The position numbers and the translations under genes are program-made. This document shows, piece after piece, positions 6,361 to 10,799 of a stretch of DNA of 10,799 nucleotides; positions within the stretch are counted from its first letter, which is position 1; each line of letters starts with the position of its first letter. Origin of the DNA: Clostridia bacterium (GTDB lineage Bacteria > Bacillota > Clostridia > Oscillospirales > CAG-272); NCBI GenBank assembly GCA_900753295.1, contig CAADYQ010000124.1:1-10799 (forward strand). The letters run 5' to 3'. A model generated the notes under the pieces. It searched no databases and was not told the DNA's origin. It was given only the letters and a program-made list of their open reading frames with translations.

Positions 6361-6478
6361 TTTCTTTCACCTCATATAAATAGATGCGCAAACTCAGCAA
6401 CCGGCGGGTGAAAGTGCCGAAGCCTTTTGTCCGGGAACCGGGTCCGCGTCATGTCACGGCATGACCTCACACCGAGAC
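6361..6478 (-). promoter_or_regulatory. rpsO mRNA leader with Shine-Dalgarno-masking complementarity
   Basis: About 118 nt lie between the predicted transcription start (near 6478) and the rpsO ATG. The Shine-Dalgarno region GGTGAAAG (minus strand, plus positions 6364-6371) is perfectly complementary over 8 bp to CTTTCACC (6407-6414) in the same leader. An upstream GGTG near 6471-6474 could compete for the same CACC. A GTCATG/CATGAC hairpin and GC-rich CCGG-containing segments lie 5' of it. This could form a translation switch or pseudoknot of the kind S15 uses for autoregulation elsewhere. Protein binding is inferred, not seen. Confidence 0.5.
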
Positions 6479-6484
6479 AAGGAT

Positions 6485-6513
6485 ATTATACCACACGCGC
6501 CCGCGTTTGTAAA
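6485..6513 (-). promoter_or_regulatory. Sigma-A-type promoter of rpsO
   Basis: On the minus strand, TTTACA (plus 6508-6513), a 17-nt spacer and TATAAT (plus 6485-6490), with GTGG just before the -10. The spacing is ideal and the -10 is a consensus match. The predicted start is near 6478, giving a leader of about 118 nt. Confidence 0.85.
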
Positions 6514-6520
6514 TAGCTTA

Positions 6521-6597
6521 ATCCCGATAAATATATTAATTTTTTATTTCGTCGGGATAGAGAAAGAAATGATATACCGCTATCGCGGTGTGATATA
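6521..6597. repeat. Two short inverted repeats upstream of rpsO
   Basis: ATCCCGA (6521-6527) and TCGGGAT (6552-6558) flank AT-rich DNA. Next, ACCGC (6576-6580), TATC and GCGGT (6585-6589) form a small hairpin flanked by ATAT on both sides. The second hairpin shares the GCGATAGC core with the R1-associated hairpins when read on the minus strand. No gene is seen, and the region appears to be part of the intergenic repeat mosaic between the rpsO promoter and R2 copy 2. Confidence 0.4.
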
Positions 6598-6599
6598 CG

Positions 6600-6675
6600 C
6601 CGGCGGGGATTTTAGTATAAACAGACTTTATAGTTTAGTTGCCCCGCCTCGTCAAGTCGCTTACGCGCCTTGACC
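6600..6675 (+). repeat. R2 interspersed repeat, copy 2
   Basis: Same element as 112-187 but on the plus strand: GGCGGGG (6602-6608) and CCCCGCC (6642-6648) around about 33 AT-rich bases, a 2-nt spacer, then the GTCAAG (6651-6656)/CTTGAC (6669-6674) hairpin with its inner CGC/GCG stem. Relative to the neighbouring R1 copy, its orientation is opposite to that at the left end of the window, so R1 and R2 are separate units. Confidence 0.75.
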
Positions 6676-6719
6676 AAAGTTATTACTCACCGTAAATGTT
6701 ACCGCGCGGATTGAGGTAG

Positions 6720-6741
6720 ATTTCCGCGTTAGCGGAAATCT
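6720..6741 (-). repeat. GATA-loop-type hairpin beside R1, copy 3
   Basis: GATTTCCGC and GCGGAAATC form a 9-bp perfect stem around GTTA. Compared with 212-231 (GATTTTGC/GCAAAATC), both arms changed together. It lies just beyond the R1 terminator in the minus-strand reading, as in copy 1. Confidence 0.65.
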
Positions 6742-6757
6742 TCATTATTCTATTCTC

Positions 6758-6799
6758 TATAAAAAAATAAAAAAGAGAGCAAATATAAATCTGCTCTCT
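6758..6799 (-). terminator. Rho-independent terminator ending R1 copy 3 and the epimerase operon
   Basis: On the minus strand AGAGAGCA and TGCTCTCT (plus 6792-6799 and 6774-6781) form an 8-bp stem with a 10-nt loop. It is followed by a tract of T with a single A interruption (complement of 6760-6773). It lies about 120 nt after the stop of the 176-residue protein and is the only terminator seen for that operon. Confidence 0.82.
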
Positions 6800-6918
6800 G
6801 TTTCGCCGGGAAAGTTCTTCATGTTCAGATGTAACTAAAGACGTGTAGTAGATAAGAACCTGTACTCGCTTCACCCTCGGGGTATGAAGCTCAGAATCCG
6901 AAGCCACGCCACCCGAGA
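6758..6918 (-). repeat. R1 modular repeat, copy 3 (3' UTR)
   Basis: Read on the minus strand it starts right at the stop of the 176-residue protein with CTCGGGTGGCG. The TTCATACCCCGAGGGTGAA segment follows, then one full module (about 6805-6874) with GTCTTTAGTTACATC and ACATGAAG, then the terminator module. The CTCGGG block near 6911-6916 can pair with CCCGAG near 6876-6881, an alternative to the local CCC/GGG hairpin. The layout is the same as copy 1. Confidence 0.8.
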
Positions 6919-7449
6919 TTAAAAGGTACGTTCTTTGCTGCGACGGATCATGCGGAGAAGGTCTTTTATCATGGTGTCGAGCGTGCGGATACCGTCGTCA
7001 CACTCACCGAGACGATCCATGTCGTAATCCACACGGCGAATGCCGTCGATGCAACGGAAGTAAACGCGCGTTTTGCGCGCACCGTCGGCAGAACCGATGC
7101 TTTCCACCTCGCTGACAGCCATACCTCTGCCGGCAATGTCGCCGAGACGCGACAGTATCAGCTTGCAGGCGGGAGGGAGCCGCTTGCCGCTCCTTCCGAT
7201 GCGGGGCAGAGTCTCGCCGGAACTGTAATATATGCCGACCGTGCCGTCGTTGAGACACGTAAGCGTTATAAGACGCGAACGCACCGGGATATCCGCAAGA
7301 AGCGCAATAACATATTCGGACAGCGCAACCTTGGCGGGGTCAAGAGCGGCGGTAAGATCGGGGCGGCTTATCGCCTCGACAGCCGCTTCGCGGCTGACCA
7401 GATATTCCTGATTCGGTTCATGCTTTTCTCTGCTTATACTTCTTCTCAT
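6919..7449 (-). CDS. Hypothetical protein downstream of the epimerase, 176 aa
   Basis: I do not recognise the family. It is a soluble, mixed alpha/beta, strongly charged protein with no signal peptide, membrane helix or cysteine-rich motif. Visible segments are an N-terminal helix-rich part (about 15-55), a strand-like LITLTCLNDGTVGIYYS stretch (about 60-76), a GRSGKRLPPACKLIL segment (about 85-99), and a C-terminal basic tail (RMIRRSKERTF). The GTVGIYYSSG and TRVYFRCIDG segments might be paired beta hairpins, but this is a guess. The ATG at 7449 has an AAAGGTC-type site upstream. The gene starts 39 bp after the epimerase stop on the same strand and shares its promoter and the R1 terminator. 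It is likely real because GC3 and coding style match its neighbours. No function is proposed. Confidence 0.65.
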   Translation of the reverse strand: MRRSISREKHEPNQEYLVSREAAVEAISRPDLTAALDPAKVALSEYVIALLADIPVRSRLITLTCLNDGTVGIYYSSGETLPRIGRSGKRLPPACKLILSRLGDIAGRGMAVSEVESIGSADGARKTRVYFRCIDGIRRVDYDMDRLGECDDGIRTLDTMIKDLLRMIRRSKERTF

Positions 7450-7488
7450 GGGTGGTACAGACCTTTCTTTTCGGGGAGGGGGAACGGC

Positions 7489-8157
7489 TCACAGAACCGC
7501 GCGGAGCTTTTCGGCGTTCTCCTTTACGTTTCCGTTTTTAGAATAAATACTGGAGGTACCGGCAACAAAAATGTTGGCGCCGGCACGACTCATTTTTGCG
7601 GCATTCTCAAAGCTGACGTTGCCGTCCACTTCGATCTCAACGTTCTCGTAGCCGCGCTCGTCAAGCATGCGGCGCAGACGTGCGATCTTGTCGAGAGTGG
7701 AGGGGATGAGCTTTTGCCCCGCAAAGCCGGGATTGACGGTCATAAGAAGAACACCGTCAAGATCGGGCAGGACCTCGTCAAGTACGGAAAGAGGCGTGGC
7801 GGGATTGAGCACGAGCATGGGCTTTGCACCGCGGTCGCGTATGGCAGCCAGCGTGCGCTGAACGTGCGGCTCCGCCTCAACATGGAAGCCCACATAGTCG
7901 CCCGGACGCAGATCGAACCAGTCGAACTTGAGATGCGGCTCGGTTATCATAAGGTGAAGATCAAGGGGAATGGAGCAGTTTTCGTGCAGCTTGCGCACAA
8001 AATCAGTGCCGAGAGTGTAGTTCTGAACGAATACGCCGTCCATTATGTCGATGTGAAGATATTCGATCCCGCACTCCTCAAGCGTGCGCAGCTCGGTCCC
8101 GAGATTCAGAAAATCCGCACACATGAGCGAGGGGGAGATCTTTTTTGAGAGTGACAT
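7489..8157 (-). CDS. rpe: Ribulose-phosphate 3-epimerase family protein, 222 aa
   Basis: A TIM-barrel metal-dependent epimerase, most simply interconverting ribulose-5-phosphate and xylulose-5-phosphate in the cytoplasmic pentose phosphate pathway. It has ISPSLMCADF (7-16), LHIDIMDG (34-41) with metal ligands His35 and Asp37, LHLMI (67-71) with His68, LLMTVNPGFAGQ (137-148), EVDGN (176-180) with catalytic Asp178, and AGTSSIY near the phosphate site. The length is typical. The middle (TEPHLKFDWFDLRPGD) differs from many Rpe sequences, which have an AGAD-type stretch there. A related activity such as allulose-6-phosphate epimerase (AlsE-like) is therefore possible, and the symbol is provisional. 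The ATG at 8157 has AAGGAAG 6 nt upstream. A consensus promoter lies just upstream and a 176-residue gene follows in the operon. Confidence 0.88.
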   Translation of the reverse strand: MSLSKKISPSLMCADFLNLGTELRTLEECGIEYLHIDIMDGVFVQNYTLGTDFVRKLHENCSIPLDLHLMITEPHLKFDWFDLRPGDYVGFHVEAEPHVQRTLAAIRDRGAKPMLVLNPATPLSVLDEVLPDLDGVLLMTVNPGFAGQKLIPSTLDKIARLRRMLDERGYENVEIEVDGNVSFENAAKMSRAGANIFVAGTSSIYSKNGNVKENAEKLRAVL

Positions 8158-8202
8158 TCAAAGCTTCCTTCCGATCCAAACGAAATCTTTTTATACATAG
8201 TT

Positions 8203-8231
8203 ATTATACCACAAAACGACGTTGTTTGCAA
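8203..8231 (-). promoter_or_regulatory. Sigma-A-type promoter of the epimerase operon
   Basis: On the minus strand, TTGCAA (plus 8226-8231), a 17-nt spacer and TATAAT (plus 8203-8208), with TGTGG just before the -10. The start codon at 8157 is about 40 nt downstream of the predicted transcription start. Confidence 0.85.
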
Positions 8232-8270
8232 TGGCGGCTTTGCGCAATGCGCTGATTTTTAATATATTTC

Positions 8271-8310
8271 TTACATTTATTTAACCTTTTGCACCGTTTC
8301 GGAAATGTAA
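8271..8310. other. 8-bp inverted repeat in the divergent intergenic region
   Basis: TTACATTT (8271-8278) and AAATGTAA (8303-8310) are perfect inverted arms with a 24-nt spacer. They lie between the two divergent promoters, just upstream of the carboxypeptidase -35. A separated operator is possible, but AT-rich DNA produces such pairs by chance. Confidence 0.3.
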
Positions 8311-8327
8311 AGCTGACAGGCGAGGTA

Positions 8328-8356
8328 TTGAATTCCGGTGCGATTTGTGGTATACT
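8328..8356 (+). promoter_or_regulatory. Sigma-A-type promoter of the S11 carboxypeptidase
   Basis: TTGAAT (8328-8333), a 17-nt spacer and TATACT (8351-8356), with TTTGTGG before the -10. The predicted start is near 8363, leaving a short leader with a GAAAGGT ribosome binding site (8376-8382) before the ATG at 8390. Confidence 0.85.
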
Positions 8357-8389
8357 GATGCAAAATAAACAGAATGAAAGGTCAAAACC

Positions 8390-9451
8390 ATGCATAAATA
8401 CTTCAAAAACGGCGCGAGACGTACCGCCGCGGCGCTTGCGGCGCTGCTGATCGCGGCGCTGCTCGGCACAATGCTCCAGGGCTGCCTCGGAAAGGAGCCG
8501 GGAGATACGACGTCAACCGCCGACCCCGGCTCGTCACACAACCCGGCAACATCGGGGACACCCGGCACGTCGGGAACGCCCTCCGGAACGACCGACGGCA
8601 GGTCCGATGGCACGGACACCGAGCCGCAGAGACAGATAGAGATCCCCGCCAACGCCATTGACGCGGCGCAGGCGATAATCTACGATACCACCGCGCGCCG
8701 CACGCTTTTTTCACATAACGGCGTGATAGACGGCAAGGTCTACCCCGCAAGCACGACAAAGCTGTTCACCGCGTGGGTGGCACTGCAGTATCTTGCGCCG
8801 GACAACGTTATCACTGCCGGGGACGAGCTTTCGCTCGTGGCGAAGGACGCCTCGATAGCCTACATAAGACGCGGACATAAGCTCACCGCGGCGATGCTCG
8901 TTGAGGCAATGTTACTTCCCAGCGGAGGCGACGCGGCATACGTGATCGCGGCGGCGGCGGGAAGAAAAATACGCGGCAACGAGGATATTTCGGCGACCGC
9001 GGCGATATCGGCATTCGTGGGCGAAATGAACAGCCGCCTCGCGGCGCTGGGACTTAACGGAACGCACTTTTGCAATCCCGACGGCTACCACGACCCGCAG
9101 CACTACACAACGCTTGAGGATATCGCAAAAATAGGCGCGTTGGCGCTTGAGAACGAAACGATAATGAAATATGCCCGCCTTGCCTCCGACCGTGTGGTCT
9201 ATGCAAGCGGACAGACGAACAACTGGAAGAACACGAACGAGCTGATACAGCCCGACTCGCTTTACTACCGCGCCGATGCGATAGGTCTTAAGACCGGCTC
9301 GACCGACGAGGCAGGGTATTGCGTGCTGCTGGCTACGCGCGGCAACGACGGCAGGATCTATATCATCGGCGTTTTCGGCGCCTCCACGGGCAACGCGCGC
9401 TTTGCCGATGCCGGCGTGCTGATAGATTACGCCACCGGTAAAAGAAGCTGA
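8390..9451 (+). CDS. D-alanyl-D-alanine carboxypeptidase, S11 family lipoprotein, 353 aa
   Basis: A serine penicillin-binding protein of the DacA/DacF type that removes the terminal D-Ala of peptidoglycan pentapeptides outside the membrane. Residues 1-32 form a lipoprotein signal ending LQGC (Cys32), so it is lipid-anchored at the N-terminus rather than by the usual C-terminal amphipathic helix. A Gly/Ser/Thr/Pro linker runs from about 33 to 82. The catalytic motifs are STTK (121-124, nucleophile Ser121), SGG (178-180) in place of the usual SxN, and KTG (301-303). NPDGYHDPQHYTT (229-241) is another family hallmark. The protein ends soon after the transpeptidase-like domain, without the C-terminal beta domain of PBP5. 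It is monocistronic, with its own promoter and terminator, and divergent from the epimerase operon. A sporulation or vegetative role cannot be told from the sequence. Confidence 0.92.
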   Translation: MHKYFKNGARRTAAALAALLIAALLGTMLQGCLGKEPGDTTSTADPGSSHNPATSGTPGTSGTPSGTTDGRSDGTDTEPQRQIEIPANAIDAAQAIIYDTTARRTLFSHNGVIDGKVYPASTTKLFTAWVALQYLAPDNVITAGDELSLVAKDASIAYIRRGHKLTAAMLVEAMLLPSGGDAAYVIAAAAGRKIRGNEDISATAAISAFVGEMNSRLAALGLNGTHFCNPDGYHDPQHYTTLEDIAKIGALALENETIMKYARLASDRVVYASGQTNNWKNTNELIQPDSLYYRADAIGLKTGSTDEAGYCVLLATRGNDGRIYIIGVFGASTGNARFADAGVLIDYATGKRS

Positions 9452-9469
9452 AACTCGATCTGAATTTTT

Positions 9470-9510
9470 AAGGTGCTGTTAAAAGCATTTAGCTTTTAAC
9501 AGCACCTTTT
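9470..9510 (+). terminator. Rho-independent terminator of the S11 carboxypeptidase
   Basis: A 16-bp perfect stem (9470-9485 with 9493-9508), arms AAGGTGCTGTTAAAAG and CTTTTAACAGCACCTT, with a 7-nt loop, running into TTTTGTT. It lies 18 nt after the stop codon, between convergent genes. On the minus strand the downstream side is A-rich rather than T-rich, so it should work mainly for the plus-strand gene. Confidence 0.88.
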
Positions 9511-9528
9511 GTTATTTGCCTTGATGCC

Positions 9529-10689
9529 TCACACTCTGTCTACCGTGATGACCCCGCAATAGGACGGATCAAGCTCGCGCAGCTTTGCGCAGGCGGCGGC
9601 GCGGATATCGGCGTCGCCGAGCTTCTGCTCGAACGGCGCGGCGATGTCAAATATGAGATTAGTATGCGTTTTGCCCTTTACCATGCGGAAATCATGTATG
9701 GTGAAGCGCGGGTCGATCTCCTCCATTTTAAGCTGTACCGCCCGGCGCACGGCGCCGACCTCGCCGTTGTCGGTAACTATGGGGTCAAGGTGTATCGTCG
9801 CCGAAAGCCCAAGCTCATCCGCGAGCCGCTTTTCAACGTTGTCGATAAGGTCGTGCGACTCGAAAATATCCGCCGAGCCGTCCACCTCGGCATGGAGCGA
9901 GACGATACTGCGCCCCGGTCCGTAGTTGTGTACTATCAGATCGTGCACGCCGAGTATCCCGTCATACGAATTTACGATCCCGAGTATCTGCCGCACCAGC
10001 TCCTCGTCCGGCGCCTCGCCGAGGAGCCGATTTTTCTGCTCGTTCAGTATGCGCACGCCCGCCCACATGATGAGCAGGGAGACTGCCGCGCCGAGATATG
10101 CGTCGGCATTTACCCCGGCAAAGCGGAGCAGGAGCTGCGCCGCAAGCACGCCGCCGGTGGCGGCGACATCCGAAAGGCTGTCAACGGCTGTGGCGCGCAT
10201 GACGGAAGAATCCGTTTTTGCCCCGACGCGGCTGTTGAGCAGCGCCAGCGCAAGCTTTACCGCCACCGAAGCGCCGAGGACCGCCACCGAGAGCCAGGAG
10301 AATTCCGTCTCGCCGTGCGAAAATATCTTGCCCACCGACTCGCGCAGCAGGTCAAAACCGACGACGAGAATGACAAACGATACCGCCATCGACGCGACGT
10401 ATTCGATACGTGCGTGTCCGAAGGGGTGCCGGCGGTCGGCGGGCTTTGCCGAAATGCGAAAGCTGACGAGCGAGATGAGCTGCGAGCCGGCATCCGAAAG
10501 GTTGTTTATGGCATCCGCCGAGATCGAGACCGCGCCGAACAGCGTTCCGATCGCAAATTTACCCGCAAACAGCAGTATGTTTGCAATTATCCCGATAACG
10601 CTGACGAGCGTTCCCCAGGCGCGGCGCACTGCCGCGTCTTTTACGTTATCGGGGTCCTTTATAAATAATTTTCCGAGCAATTCCGTCAT
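9529..10689 (-). CDS. Cation diffusion facilitator family exporter, probably Mn-type, 386 aa
   Basis: An inner-membrane proton/divalent-metal antiporter working as a dimer. The transmembrane domain spans about 25-215, and a cytoplasmic ferredoxin-like domain (about 225-305) contains HDLIVHNYGPGR (249-260) and HLDP (300-303). HPFGHARIEY (88-97) is a CDF hallmark after the second helix. The transport site can be read as NNLSD (Asn62, Asp66) in helix 2 and DSLSD (Asp170, Asp174) in helix 5. Zinc CDFs such as YiiP use Asp-Asp and His-Asp, while an Asn-Asp plus Asp-Asp arrangement is associated with manganese CDFs of the MntE type, so manganese is the likeliest substrate (inference). About 80 extra C-terminal residues (306-386) resemble a second small alpha/beta domain. 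The ATG at 10689 has CGGAGGC upstream. The gene is convergent with the S11 carboxypeptidase. Confidence 0.93.
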   Translation of the reverse strand: MTELLGKLFIKDPDNVKDAAVRRAWGTLVSVIGIIANILLFAGKFAIGTLFGAVSISADAINNLSDAGSQLISLVSFRISAKPADRRHPFGHARIEYVASMAVSFVILVVGFDLLRESVGKIFSHGETEFSWLSVAVLGASVAVKLALALLNSRVGAKTDSSVMRATAVDSLSDVAATGGVLAAQLLLRFAGVNADAYLGAAVSLLIMWAGVRILNEQKNRLLGEAPDEELVRQILGIVNSYDGILGVHDLIVHNYGPGRSIVSLHAEVDGSADIFESHDLIDNVEKRLADELGLSATIHLDPIVTDNGEVGAVRRAVQLKMEEIDPRFTIHDFRMVKGKTHTNLIFDIAAPFEQKLGDADIRAAACAKLRELDPSYCGVITVDRV

Positions 10690-10719
10690 AGAATGCCTCC
10701 GTGCCCTTTATTTTGCCAT

Positions 10720-10799
10720 TTATTTTTCGCCCGACCGGCGGACGCGCGCGGGCGTTGCCCCGACCGGCGGGAAGGACGCGTTCTCCACCCGCTCGGGCA
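10720..10799 (-). CDS. Possible C-terminal fragment of a gene running out of the window
   Basis: One minus-strand frame from the right edge is open for 25 codons, ending at a TAA complementary to 10720-10722, 30 bp before the CDF gene on the same strand. Its third codon positions are nearly all G or C, like the neighbouring genes, unlike the other two minus-strand frames. The peptide ends PARVRRSGEK and gives no family. A 12-bp direct repeat, CCCGACCGGCGG (10730-10741 and 10759-10770), 29 bp apart, lies inside it, so a GC-rich intergenic repeat is the alternative. Confidence 0.3.
   Translation of the reverse strand, partial: PERVENASFPPVGATPARVRRSGEK

Noticed and set aside
7420..8148. 242-codon plus-strand frame
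   Set aside because: It is antisense to the epimerase, whose catalytic motifs are intact on the minus strand.

Overview
The window looks like a chromosomal segment of an uncultured, moderately GC-rich gut-type Clostridia (Oscillospirales-like). The evidence is Firmicutes-style strong Shine-Dalgarno sequences, two lipoproteins with Thr/Pro/Ala-rich linkers, an rpsO-pnp pair, and three AT-rich intergenic repeats set among GC3-rich genes. The taxon is inferred from protein style and cannot be proved from the sequence alone. There is no phage, transposase, CRISPR array, tRNA or rRNA.

Layout, left to right. (1) 1-417 is a mosaic of short inverted-repeat elements that ends at the stop codon of a minus-strand gene. 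(2) 418-3388 (-) is a cell-envelope cluster: a VanY-type M15 peptidase, an orphan solute-binding lipoprotein and an 88-residue membrane protein, transcribed in that order. (3) 3522-5630 (-) is pnp (PNPase), with a long imperfect hairpin in its leader. (4) 5743-6020 is a second repeat copy, lying antisense between rpsO and pnp. (5) 6097-6360 (-) is rpsO (S15), with its own terminator, a sigma-A-type promoter and a leader that can mask its Shine-Dalgarno. (6) 6520-6918 is another repeat mosaic. (7) 6919-8157 (-) holds an RPE-family epimerase followed by an unidentified 176-residue protein. (8) 8390-9451 (+) is an S11 D,D-carboxypeptidase lipoprotein, divergent from the epimerase, with a clear promoter and terminator. 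(9) 9529-10689 (-) is a CDF metal exporter of the probable manganese type. A possible C-terminal gene fragment sits at the right edge.

How the parts relate. The rpsO-pnp order is widely conserved. Both genes have leaders whose structure suggests post-transcriptional control, probably by their own products as in other bacteria. Two peptidoglycan-trimming enzymes of unrelated families (M15 and S11) occur in one window in separate transcription units.

The most unusual signal is a repeat called R1 here, present three times (249-417, 5743-5962, 6758-6918). On one strand it reads as a structured element built from a module of about 68 nt. The last module is remodelled into a Rho-independent terminator. 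Two copies have one full module and one has two. Two copies begin directly at the stop codon of a minus-strand gene, so they act as long 3' UTRs. The third lies in the rpsO-pnp gap on the strand opposite both genes. A second family, R2 (112-187 and 6600-6675), lies beside R1 at two loci, in opposite relative orientation.
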